Shown here one piece after another: positions 1 through 11,034 of a stretch of 64,000 nt of DNA (positions are counted from its first letter, which is position 1; each line of letters starts with the position of its first letter). A program made the translations under genes and the position numbers. The stretch is from Tetrahymena thermophila SB210 (taxonomy: Eukaryota > Ciliophora > Oligohymenophorea > Hymenostomatida > Tetrahymenidae), in NCBI RefSeq assembly GCF_000189635.1, contig NW_002476452.1, forward strand, positions 434,001-498,000, in the 5' to 3' direction. The notes below the pieces were generated by a model that saw only the letters and a list, made by a program, of their open reading frames with translations, had not been told where the DNA came from and ran no database searches.

Positions 1-1747
1 CTTTAGAAAAGCCAGGGTTTTCAAATATTTTTTAATCAAAATAGTAAACTTACCTTAGCGTTTAAATTGTAGAATTAATGTAGCATTTTAAACCAATATT
101 TGGTAGACCTATTTTTATTTTATCAAGATATTAGCTCTTATTTAAATATATTGATTCAAAATGATATTGATTGTTTCTTTCAACCATTCTTCTATCTCTT
201 GAACTCAAATGATTTTATTGAGAAGTTGAATTTTAGGTCTAACTTTCATTATCAAGTTATTGTTGTTTTTAATTATCCTAATTAGATTTTTATTAATTTT
301 AAAGGAGATGGTTTTTTATAGAAATCTCTAAGTGCTCAGATATATAATTTACTTAATTTTACTATAAATTATTTTAAGTTTCAGCCAAACTTTTTTAAGT
401 ATTTTAAATTTTGTTTTAGCTTTCACAATTTGCATTATTTTTTTCCAATTTCTAATTATTTTCTTAAATTTTAAGTTAATCATTATTTTGTATTTTATTA
501 GTATTTGAAGAGCTAATAATTGTTTGTTAATAACCTTTTATTAAACTGTCTTCTCGAGCTCTTAATTTTACATTTTAAGATAATATTTAATACTTCTTTA
601 AATTACTTAATTCAGATTTCTCATAACTGGTTAACTCAAATTAATTGTAAGAAGTGATCAAACTTTTAGAAGAACTTTATGAATCAGAATCTCTTGTTTA
701 ATCTTTATTGTTAATATTATTTTAAGCAGAATTTGAGTTAAAAGATGTTGAATCTAAATTTTTGCTTATACTTTGATTATTATTTTAAATTTATTAACTT
801 TTTTAAATGAAAATCTAATTTATTTTCTCTTCATTTAGATAGTTTTAAAAAGAATAATTTAATTTTTAATTATTAAACTGATTGAAGCCAATTTCCTATA
901 CAATTTTATTAGCATTTTGTAAGCTATTAGATCTATATTTGATAAATTGATTCAGTGCCTATTATTAAGCTATCTATGAATTAGGGTCGAATTTAGATGC
1001 ATTTTACAATTATTCTGAATTTTAGTTAATGCTTTTTTGGTATTATGGTTATGGAGAGTTTAAATTTCTATTAGCAATTGAAGAACTAGTAATTGTTCTT
1101 AGATTATAAATATTTTGAGTTGCCACATTCTTTTAGTTAGTTTAGCAGTTAGTTTGATTTTCATTCTGCAAATGTTAATTTATTTAATTATTTTAATATT
1201 ATTATTAAGATTTTGCTGAATTCTATTATTATTAGATATATTAACTATTCTCAAGATTTTTTTTATTATACTCTAAAGTTAAAAAAGAAGGTGAAGTTCT
1301 TATCATATATTTTGTTTATTTATTAGAATCTAATTTAAAGTTCCTCTAATAATTATTTGATAAGTTAAAATTATTTTCATAGCTATTTTTATAATTCGGA
1401 GTATATTGAAGGATTTACCCTTTATTAGCAATTTTACAATTATCTTGCATTTAATATTTATAATACAACTCATTTTTTTAATCTTAATAATTAGGAGTTC
1501 TTTTTTATCTATTATTATGTGAGATAACGTAATTATTTGTTCTATATTAAAAACTAGGTTATCTATCACTAAGATAAGTATCTGTGACTTTGTTTTATGG
1601 TTTTTCAGAGTTTTTAATTGCATATTCTTACAAATTTTAAGTAGGCTTTTAAAATTAACTCATATAATTACTGCTTTATCTCATTTCTTATTTTATTTAA
1701 GGTTAATTTAACTTAAAAATATTAACTTTATTGTAGTAATAACTCAT
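1..1747 (-). CDS. Partial ubiquitin-specific protease (USP, peptidase C19) with long Gln/Asn-rich N-terminus; duplicate copy 1
   Basis: Reading on the minus strand from an ATG at 1747 gives one open frame to the window edge with no in-frame TGA; TAA and TAG codons are frequent and read as Gln. About 540 residues are low-complexity and Gln/Asn/Ser-rich. The frame then enters the start of a USP domain: Gly-Leu-Pro-Asn-Ile-Gly, then GLKCYIN around the catalytic Cys (codon 83-85), then the helix that follows. The rest of the peptidase, including its His box, lies beyond base 1. The gene is a diverged copy of 22025-24667. Relative to that copy it lacks 150 bp (50 codons, in frame) just before the peptidase, and the Thr before the Cys is Lys here. 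Family and frame are seen directly. Activity cannot be judged from a partial domain. The start matches the equivalent ATG in the other copy. Confidence 0.8.
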
Positions 1748-4374
1748 AATTTTTTATTATCCTTTATTTTTATTAAATTAATATTTATTTATAAAAGATA
1801 CTTTTTCTCATAAATATATAAACATAGAAGTTATTAAGAAAGAATTAAAAGTTTACAAAATTTCACAAACCTAATTCTATAGAGTAATATTTTAAAAATA
1901 TTTATATCAAAATAAAAACTTGTTTATGTGTAATTTTTAATTTAAAATACCTAAATTTCTTAATATGATAAACAAACATACTTAAAAAATTTAGGATTTT
2001 AGAAAGAAAAAAAGCTTTTAAATAAAAGTATTTTATTTTGTTTTTAAAGAAAGTTAACTAAATATATAAAATATATTTAATATTATGAAGTAAATCAAAT
2101 ACTAAATTTTATTCATTTAAAATACTTTTATTTTTTTCAAAATAGATATTAACGGGTGAGGAAAATCAATTAATAAAAAATTATGAATTTTTCTTCTATT
2201 CTATTTTTAATTAGAATATCTATAGATTTTCTAAATTAAACTGATAAAAAATAAAAGTGTTTTATTAAAAATATTTCTATTAATGTATTTATATTATTTT
2301 TTTCTCAATGAAACTCAAGCTTTTTGACTCAAAAAAAGTCACGATATTTACATTCAAGTATATTATTATCAATACCATTATCTTTTAAAAAAATATAGTT
2401 TTAAAATTTGTATTAATTTCATTTAATTAATTTTATAAATATCTATATCATAATAAAAATTTAGACAGAAAAACTATTTTTAAATTTTTTGAAAGAAATT
2501 TGTAAATAAGATTTAAAAAAAAAATATTCATTATTAATATAAAAATTATTTTAAATGCAGGAACAGCTATATATCTTTATTCTTAAAAAAAATTATATGT
2601 CAATTACTTAATTAAGTAGTCGGTAATATTTTAATTTAAAAATTAATATTATTTTAGCTATAAATATTGATTATATCAAAACATTTTATTTGGCAGGTAT
2701 CTCTGCAAAAAATATGTATTCAGCACAAATCTATTTTACAAAGAGTAAAATAGAGTTAAATAAAATCAACAATAATAGATCGATAAAAAACAAATAACAC
2801 AATAAATAATTAAGTAAAACATAAATATAAAATTATTGTAAGAAGTTCATAGTGAATTGAAAAAAACTTATGCAATTTAGTTATAGAATAAGCTTCAATT
2901 ATTAATGGATAGTAATTTAGATTTAATTCCTCAACTATTACATTAACAAGAAGAAAAAAATAAGAGGAAGAAATCAATTAACACAACAAAAAATATACAT
3001 TCCATCAAATAAAGAAATCCAATCTTCATAATTAATTTAATGTTTGAATAAATAATTTATTTATTTTTTATATTAAATTTTTTATTTTTAAATAAAGGAA
3101 AATTATTTTTATATGTAATAAATTAAATAAGCGTTATTAGAGTAAAGTTTGAAATACTTTCAAAATTAATCTAAAATTAAAAAATAATATTTTCAAAATC
3201 AAGTGATTAAAAAATTACATCACAAAGTAGAACTAATTTTTCTACATCTTAACATAAAATATGTATTAAAATTATTCATTAATTATTTTCAAGATTCATT
3301 TTATTTTTTTAATAAAATATAGGATGCTTAAATATAAAATAAACTCATTTCATCCAATTTATAGGATGAATTTTAAGCTTATGAAAAGGTTTTTTGATTT
3401 TCAATGAACAATTTTATTGAGATTAGAAAATTATCATAATACTCTATTCTCTCAGATAACGTCTAAAAAGGTAAGTATGTAGTTAGTTAGTAAGTTCCCA
3501 ATTTAGTATCGAAAAAATTTAATTTTCAGACTTTAAACCATAGGGGGTTTATCTTAGAGAATAGAGTAATAGAGTATTTTTATTCTTATGAATAAAACAC
3601 TTTTAATTTAAAAAAAACACTTTTAATTAAAAATACTTTTATTTTTTGAAGCATAGTAAAATATTCTAATTAAATTAAAAAAGAAAGGTCTTTGATTAAT
3701 ATTCTAATAGCGTCTTATTAAGATTATTTTTTAAGAAAATCCTTCCTATTTTAGAAGAAAAGCTTAAATTTACTAATATCAATCAATCACTCAAGAATAA
3801 ACATATTTTTAACAAATATTTTGTAGTAAATTCTTAAAATAATTATTAATTTCTTTCTTTTTTAAAATTACAGCTAACATACTTAAAATAATATATTATA
3901 ATATTTTAAAATAAATTTCAAAATCAAAATAATAATTTTTTGAATTATTTTAAACTAAAAAATTTACAATTCTTAGTATATTAACAATTCTTAAATTTTT
4001 TAAAGACTTATTTTTATTTAAAATAATTTGATTGCAATTAGATTTATTATAATTTTTATTTAATTAATAATTTAAAAATTTAATGTCTGACATTTAAAAT
4101 CAAAATACTTAAAATTCTTTTATTTAAATTAATTTATATTTATTAAGTTAAATTAATTTCTTTTCACATAAATTAAAATAAATAATTTATATTGGATTTA
4201 TTTAGGTTAAATCTTAATATTATTTAATTAATTTGTATTAAAAATAAAATTAATTATTATGAATTTAAATTTAAATGGGTTAGTTGTAATAAATTTCTTT
4301 AAAGATTCTTCAGCATAAAGATGACATTTATATAATATATTTATTTGAATACTAAATATTAACATTTAATATTT
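1748..4374. other. AT-rich intergenic region with duplicated 5' flank, dispersed motifs and an inverted repeat
   Basis: Bases 1748 to about 2490 match 24668 to about 25390, so the duplication of the long USP gene includes its 5' flank. Copies of the AATAAAAGT(A/G)TTTTATT motif lie near 2021, 2118, 2245 and 3591. Between about 2860 and 3060 the plus strand has short protein-like stretches rich in Lys and Gln, with no convincing start. They may be a degraded ORF. An inverted repeat at 3436-3580 is listed separately. Confidence 0.5.
3436..3580. repeat. Inverted repeat flanking an intron-like insert
   Basis: The arm AATACTCTATTCTCT-CAGATAA (3436-3457) is mirrored by TTATCTTAGAGAATAGAGTA from about 3549, about 20 paired bases with one mismatch, separated by roughly 90 bases. 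The loop starts with GGTAAGTATG and later has TTTTCAG, the two ends of a textbook intron, but no coding exons are visible on either side. It could be a mobile-element remnant, a structured RNA or a degraded exon junction. Confidence 0.5.
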
Positions 4375-5043
4375 TCATCCATCCAAAAATGCTTGTCTAC
4401 AAACTAATGCTTGTTTTTAAACATTTTAAATATATTACTATCGATTACTTTATTCTTCTTCACCTATACTTTTTCTGTAAGAGTTTTCAGAGTTTTAATT
4501 ATGAATGAGTGTGCACAAATTTTCTATGAGAAGGACAAAAGATTAGTTACTATACGAAGTTTTCCATTAGTTATAGTAATCTAAACAAATAATGCCATTT
4601 TCACTTATATTACAATGGTAAGGTAGTGGTGAAATAAACTTTCCTTCAGGTCTAACCTATGGAAAATCTTTAGTAAATTAGAATTCAGCTTTGTAAATTC
4701 CATTTTTGTGAATTGTATTACTTTCACCATAAATGAAGACATTAAGCTTTGTTGGATCTTTTTTATTTTCCTCAACACTAAAAGAGCAGCCTTCTATTTC
4801 GCATTAATGAGTAATACACTTAAGAAATTCTTGTTAAACAATATTTTAAACCTCCATTTGTTTTTCTTAAATTTTTTATTGATTAATTTTTTGATAATTA
4901 TTTTTATTATAGATGTATTTGATGTTTGAAGAATTCTTATTAGTTATAAAGTAAAAGTTTTGGTCTGCTTCTAATAAGTTTTGGAATACAGCTTATTTTT
5001 ATTATTACTAAATACTTAGTATACTTGGTGATAGTAATGCCAT
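4375..5043 (-). CDS. E2 ubiquitin-conjugating-type enzyme (UBC fold)
   Basis: The minus strand has an uninterrupted 222-residue frame (TGA at 4375-4377) with a UBC core from about residue 60. In order there is an N-terminal helix, beta strands ending VFIYGE, the FPQVRPEGKF strand, then HCN and GIICLDYY. The proposed catalytic Cys153 lies eight residues after the Asn, the spacing usual in E2s, and a Trp follows. The family's HPN motif reads His-Cys-Asn here. An E2 takes an activated ubiquitin-like protein from an E1 onto its Cys. About 60 Gln/Asn-rich residues precede the core if translation starts at 5043; an in-frame Met at 4857 would give a 160-residue core-only form. It shares the island with an E1, a ubiquitin-like modifier and several USPs, so that modifier is the likely, inferred cargo. 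The fold and Cys spacing make the family call strong. Confidence 0.85.
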
Positions 5044-6002
5044 AATAATTAAATAGAATAATAAAATAATTTTAATAATATTTGAGGATTACTGAATTTA
5101 TTTACAAAAAAATCTAAATATTTTAAGATTTATAAACAGAATAATTTAAATACTTTAAGTAAAAATAAAAGTATTTTATTTATCATGAATTATTAACTTT
5201 CTATTTTTGTTGATAAACATGATTTTAACAATTAAAAGAGTTTTTAAAGTCTGATCTTAATTTTTATCTCAAAAAACATCTCATTTCATTAAAAATAAAT
5301 TTATAGTAATGCGATAAAATAACATTTTGCATTTTTATTTTAAATATACTTTACTATATTTCTTTTAGTAATGAAATAATACAGAATATGTTTATCAAAA
5401 TTTTTTGGTTCAATAAATTATTTGTAATTAAAATAGAATAATCTTTGTAATAGAAGATTAAATGTAGAAAATAAAAGTGTTTTATTTATTTTTTGTTTAA
5501 CTAATTATGTATTTTTCTTAACTACATTATTCAAATACTACTAATTAAATGATTGCTGTGCAAATTTATCTTTTTTTCTACTTATCTATATCAAAGAAGA
5601 TTTAAAATGTATCTTCAAATTATAAAAATAGTCTAAGTCATAAGATTTATACATTCTCAGGGTACTATAATTTACATGTGTAAGCTAATTTAACAGAATT
5701 TAGAACTTTTTTATTAACATTTTGTAAGTTATTTTTATATCCCAAAAATATTTGTTTTCAAGAAAATTTAAATCTGAATAGGTAGTATTTAATTTACTGC
5801 TTCAAATTCAATTGATCAACTATAAATTTTGGGCTTTTATCTTATATTTATTGTATCTTTCTTTTTAAGTAATATTCTAACAAATCATTTATGAAATCAT
5901 TAATAGTCTTAAGTCTTTTATTTGATTGAAATAAAAAAAATTATAAAGCTTTTTAAGACATAATCGTAGAGTGTTAAACTAAATCAGAAAGCATAAATCA
6001 AA
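5044..6002. other. Intergenic region with dispersed motifs and a broken minus-strand coding-like stretch
   Basis: Two copies of the near-palindromic motif lie near 5160 and 5468. On the minus strand, about 5965 down to 5638, one frame reads like protein (Lys/Gln/Asn mixed with regular hydrophobics) but is cut by an in-frame TGA at 5758-5760 and has no obvious start. I do not recognise it. It could be a gene remnant or exons of something unresolved. Confidence 0.35.
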
Positions 6003-6953
6003 ATGATTCGATCTCTTTATAATATTATAAGAAACTTTTTTAAACCATAATATTTTTATTTAACTTTTGGTATTTTATCATTGATCTATTTTTAGAGAAG
6101 ATAAAAGAAAAAAAAGTAGATTTTATGGAAGGGTTTTAGAAATTTAGGAAATACTTGTTACATAAATGCAGCTCTTTAGCTGTTGAGATAAATCGATATT
6201 ATTAACCCTAATTTTTTAGAATAGTAATAATCATAATTAGCAAAGTAGCTTAAATAGCTTTTTAAAATGATTAATGAAAGTTAATAAGTAGAAGAATAGC
6301 TTTAAAAACTTCACTCAATTTCGTAGTAACATTAGATTCATGAACTTAGAGGAGGAGATAGCTATTAAATATTATTTACATTTTTAAGGACCATTAATAA
6401 TGATATTAATAAAGAACGCATTGCCTTAGGATAATAAAATGTGCTAAATAATTTCGAGAGACATATATCGATTGTGTCACTAGATGGTTATTAATGCTAA
6501 TAATGCCATTAATTCTTATAAAAAGAAAAGAATTAAATAGAAATAATTGAAGAAAAAGATTTCAGCATTGATATTCATAATTTTAATGATCTTAATAAAT
6601 TATAATCTATCTAATAAGAGAGTGAAATGCTAAATTTTTGTTAAAATTGCAGCTCTTAAACAAAATTTAAGACTAGCAGAGTCATTTAAAATTTCACACA
6701 GTTCATAGTTGTTAAATTTTCAGAATAAAATTTACAATATCTAAGCGAATCTGAAGGTAAAAAAGAGATATTCCTTCAAGGGAGTGCTCAGCCATATAAA
6801 ATTATAGGCTATTGTAGTTATACTGGTAGTCATTATACATATACTGCTAATTACAATGATGTTTGGATACAATTTAATGACAGTAGAGTTCAAATTGAGT
6901 AAAAACTATTTCAAAGAATATACTATTTACTATTAATGAGGGTTTTTAAATGA
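6003..6953 (+). CDS. USP (peptidase C19), 316 residues, with N-terminal hydrophobic segment
   Basis: The frame is open from ATG 6003 to TGA 6951. The catalytic triad is complete: Cys52 in GNTCYINAALQLL, His277 in GSHYTYTANY and Asp293 in QFNDS. Two Cys-x-x-Cys pairs (QCQQC and FCQNC) between the Cys and His boxes fit the zinc ribbon of USP fingers, and a RGGDSY motif follows the Cys helix. Residues about 18-32 are hydrophobic and could anchor the protein in a membrane, leaving the peptidase in the cytosol. At 316 residues it is near the minimum for a USP. USPs cut after the C-terminal Gly of ubiquitin or related modifiers. The local modifier gene is an inferred substrate. It heads five USP genes in the same direction. 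Confidence 0.85.
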
Positions 6954-7046
6954 ACTAATGAATGAATGATTCAATGTAATAAATAGATTATATAAATTCA
7001 ATAAAAAGCCTCTTTTTAACTTTTAAAAGAGTAAAAAAGATAAAAC

Positions 7047-7049
7047 AAA

Positions 7050-7084
<35 letters not shown>

Positions 7085-7085
7085 G
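7047..7085. repeat. AAAT microsatellite
   Basis: About nine AAAT units in tandem lie downstream of the first tandem USP gene. No function is implied. Confidence 0.9.
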
Positions 7086-7469
7086 TTTTTATAATGACAA
7101 ATTTTAATTCGAACTATAATTATGTATGATTTTTATGTATTAATCAGATACTTTCTCATAAATATAAAAATAATTAGAATATATATATGTGTACAAATAC
7201 CAACTTGAATCAATTTGATCTATGATTTATAAATATATTATTAGAACTTATTATTTTATTTTTAATAATCATAATTTGGTAAAAATAAAATACTTTTATC
7301 ACTTTATTACTTTTACTAATAAATAATAATAATAATAAAGTTTGATTTCAATAATTATTTTAAATATAAATAAAAAACTTCGAATACTTACTTTCTTCTA
7401 AAAAAGTAATTCATTATTATTGATTCAAAACATAAATTATCAAAAAAAATTAAAATTGAATACAAACAA

Positions 7470-8317
7470 ATGGGAATGGTTTATTGCTGTTTTATTAATG
7501 ATTAAATAAAATAAAATTAAATTTAAACTTATTATGGCATATAAAATCTAGGGAACACCTGCTATATCAATTCTGCCCTCCAAATGCTGAGATAAATTTA
7601 TGAAGAAAATGAGTAGTTTTTGGAGTAAAGATCTTATTTTGCCTAAAACTTAAAAGAATTCTTTTAAGGTCTTAGTAAAGGTTATGTTAACAGATAGTTA
7701 TTAAATGACTTTATCAGTAAATCAAATCAATAGTAAACTTATTTGTAGAACGGAGGAGATTCTTATGTGGTTGCATTTAATTATCTCTCTATACTTATAA
7801 ATGAGACGAATGAATATAAATAAAATAATATTAATGAGTATATAAACAAATATTTACAATAATATTTTAAGATGGCTTATATTGTAAAAACTGTAAAAAA
7901 TATTTGATGGATTCTACAGATACTCCATATATTAAAGAAAGTGATTCAAGCTTAGATTTGCAAAATTTTCCTAAATATTCAATAGAGTCAGTTTATAAGA
8001 GTATTTATACACAACAATCTTACTGTAATCAATGCAATTAAAAATCTAAATTGAAAACTTTAAGAAGTATTGCTTTCTTTCCCTAATTCCTCATAGTAAA
8101 GCTGCCTAAATCATCATTCAAGCTTGGGAAAAAGTAATAAAGTATTTAATTTGATGAAATAAGTTATTAATTAATAGGGTATTGTAATTACGATGGTGCT
8201 CATTATACTTATAATGCTAAAAAAAAGAATACTTGGATAACTTATAATGATTCAAGAACTTATTAAGATGATTTAAATTTAAGGTACTCAATATATCAGC
8301 TTTATAAAAAAATGTGA
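7470..8317 (+). pseudogene. USP (peptidase C19) with one frameshift
   Basis: From ATG 7470 the frame gives a USP start with Cys31 in GNTCYINSALQML, then a GGDSY motif. It runs into TGA at 7905-7907. The homologous frame resumes one base back at TTTTAA near 7865 and continues with a Cys-x-x-Cys pair (LYCKNCKKY), a second pair, the His box GAHYTYNAK (His codon 8201-8203) and an Asn-Asp, to TGA at 8315. All catalytic elements are present but split between two frames; 848 bases is not a multiple of three. Three readings are possible: a recent pseudogene, an assembly error in a T/A run, or a -1 programmed frameshift at the slippery-looking TATTTTAA. The lack of other lesions argues for a young break or an error. 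Confidence 0.75.
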
Positions 8318-8826
8318 TTCTCCCTCCTTTATCTTATTGAAATAAAGACAATATTTGATAAAAAATTAATCTCTTTATATTTACATAATCAAAATATTAT
8401 TTTGAAATAAATAAATAACTATGGAGTAGTATTGATTGGATACATATCTTTTAAAAAATATCTATATTAATAAATTAGAATAGCATGAGTTTATGTATAT
8501 CTTTCATTTTTTCAAATGAGATTGTTGAATATTGTTTCTTTTTGAATAGATAATAATTAATCTTTTATATTTTCTTTAACTGGTCTTGATATATATTTTT
8601 TGATAAAAAGCAACTATTGTTATTTGATTGATTTAATTAATATTCTAAGCAAAAATAAAAATATTTTACATTTTGAAATTGTCTTTATGAAAAAATAAAT
8701 TTATTTATTAAAAGTGTTTTATTTTACAAAAATTTTGATAACCTATTTGAAATTAGTCATTTTTAAATTGCTCTCTTTAAGATAATTGATATATATTTTC
8801 TGTAAAAAATACTCAAAAATTAAACA
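8318..8826. other. Intergenic, AT-rich
   Basis: I see no gene here. A copy of the dispersed motif lies at about 8708-8726 and a weaker one near 8651. Confidence 0.5.
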
Positions 8827-9828
8827 ATGAGAAATAATAAAAATAATTCTTATAAAAATAAATATAAAACTGATTAGAAGAGTACTGGTTTTAAAAATTA
8901 AACTGAGCACAAATTAATTGAAACTTAGTCTCAGAATAAAATAAAAAATGAAGAAATTGAGGAAGATTATGAATAAGAAGAAGAAAGCAAATAAGAATAC
9001 AATAAAGTGACCGTAGGATTCAAAAATATAGGTAATACATGTTATTTAAATACTGCTTTGCAAACAATAAGACAAATCAGCTGTATTAGTAGAGACTCTC
9101 TTCCTAATACTGACTTTTGTAAAACTCTCAAACTTTTTATTTTAAAGCACAAATTGCAATCTCAAAACAGAATAGCTAAACCTAATGTTTGATATAATGT
9201 AAAATTACTAAATACATCAAGAAAATGAAGGAGATGCATATTAGTGCCTTATAAACTTGCTTAGAAAAATCTCTTCAGAAATAGCTATTTAAGTAGACAT
9301 AGAATAGTTTTAAAAAAGCTTCTAAGCTATTTTTGAAGATGAAATGTTCTGTATTAATTGTAATAAGTATGAGGAATCTAAGGAAGTTTAATAATACTAT
9401 ATCTAAGAATAAATTATTGGGATAGAAGAACTTTCATTGAACTCAGCGATTTTTAATCCTCAATCTCTTTATTAGGATTATGTATGTAAATATAATTGCT
9501 CTACTTGTAATGGACCTACTCTTATACCTTAAAGAGCATTTATGTCTGCTCCTAAATTCTTGATTTTTAAAGAAATCAAATAAGAAACAATCAATCATAA
9601 AAAGAATAAAAAGAAAACTCCTAAATAAATAATTAGCAATTAGACAAAAAAATAAAAGTTTAATCCTTTTATTATAATTTAATTGGTTTTAGTGAGTTAA
9701 TTAATAGTCACTATATTTTCACTGCAAAATACGATGATTAATGGTATCGCTTTAGTGATTCGTATGGGTAGAATTTAGAAAATTTTTATATAAACTACAA
9801 TAATATTAATTATATTTATGATAAATGA
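8827..9828 (+). pseudogene. USP (peptidase C19) with two frameshifts
   Basis: ATG 8827 opens about 60 charged residues followed by the Cys box GNTCYLNTALQTI (Cys72). That frame ends at TGA 9190-9192. The homologous frame, offset by one base somewhere in 9150-9187, continues with ENEGDAY, a Cys pair (FCINCNKY) and a second pair. A second shift at the seven-A run 9646-9652 is needed to reach the His box INSHYIFTAKY and RFSDS, ending at TGA 9826. The parts are in USP order and the triad residues exist, but no single frame encodes them. Both breaks are in or near A-rich runs, so sequence error is possible. A pseudogene is the simpler reading. Confidence 0.7.
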
Positions 9829-11034
9829 GTAAATTAATAGATGTTGATTATGTAAAGTTTCATCAACCATTTGTTTTTTTATACAAGTAATACTTTGTAT
9901 TTTTCATAATTACATAAGTATTTCCTTTTTAATGAAAATTGAATAAACATATTAATTAGATGACCAAATTCAAAATAATCAATTTTTATTGAAGGAGATT
10001 TCACTTTAAATTAAAAAAGATATCTTTTTTGATAGATTTTTAGTTTTTTAGAAAATTAGAAATTAACTTATTTAAAAAGATATTTTTTGAAAAATAATAA
10101 TAATTGTGCTTGATGTAAAAAGAATCTACTCAACTCTTGATTTCATATAGAGCATTTCCAATTAAATTTGACGCCAATATTTGGTGAAAAAAATTAGTAA
10201 TTAAAGAAAACAGAGCAATTATAAATTGAAATTTAAACTATTGATCCATACGAATAAAATAGTATATTGTAATTATAACTAAGGAAATTTCTTGTATTTT
10301 ATCTTTAATATATTAACAAATTGACTAAAAATTCTTTTGAAAAACATACAGTAAGTATCCATAAGGAAATTTTTAGTATTGTTTCTTTAATATTCATCTT
10401 AGATTTAATACAATAAAACAATTTTATTGTCTTAAAGTGATAAATAAGTTTAAATATTTGCAAAATATTCTAATATAAATATTCTAAAAAAATGTGAAGA
10501 TATTAGAATAGTAAATATAATTAAAAATAAAATACTTTTATTTTAGAAACTTTTTTACGGGTAGGAATAAATTTTTTGGTCATCTTTGCCTATTTCAAAA
10601 ACTAAATCCAATTAATCAAATTTGATATTTCTTATGTAAAAATAAAAGTATTTATTTGAATAAAATTAATTGTTTTATTTCTATTTTAGTCTATTTCATT
10701 TACTTATTAGTATATCAAAATAAGTTTTAGTAAAAGTTTTTATTCTAAGATTCGAGAGTAAAAAGTAGAAATTTAAAAATTTGTACCAAATTAAAACATA
10801 GTTTAACCATTTAAATTTCTAACAGCTCATTTTTTTTTTTTGAAAACGATTTTTATTATTCATAAAAATGTCTTTAAATTATTATTATTATTATTTGTTT
10901 TAGTGTTAATATCTTAGACTATTTTAGAATAAATAATTTTTAATATTTTGTTCAAGCCAAAATTTTTATATCTTCTTCATGTTAGCTTTTTAATAAACAT
11001 TAATTTTATTAAAAATAAAAAAAACTAAAAAAAA
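9829..11034. other. Intergenic with an unrecognised open stretch at 10141-10440
   Basis: Dispersed motif copies lie near 10521 and 10637. From 10141 to the TGA at 10438 the plus strand is open for 99 codons with protein-like composition but no ATG. A possible splice acceptor, CATATAG, ends at about 10150, so this could be the second exon of a small gene whose first exon I cannot place, or a remnant. I do not recognise it. Confidence 0.35.

Noticed and set aside
1330..1623. Minus-strand ORF of 97 codons rich in Ile and Lys (and its counterpart at 24319-24501)
   Set aside because: Both are out of frame with the Gln/Asn-rich USP leaders that run through these positions; composition is AT-driven.
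3466..3480. U1 snRNA-like 5' end (complement of GGTAAGTATG)
   Set aside because: Any splice-donor consensus looks like this on the opposite strand, and no U1 stem-loops or Sm site follow.
4708..4929. Plus-strand ORF of 73 codons beginning MNCITFTINED
   Set aside because: It lies opposite the E2 gene. The minus strand carries a recognisable UBC fold with the catalytic Cys, so the plus ORF is a shadow.
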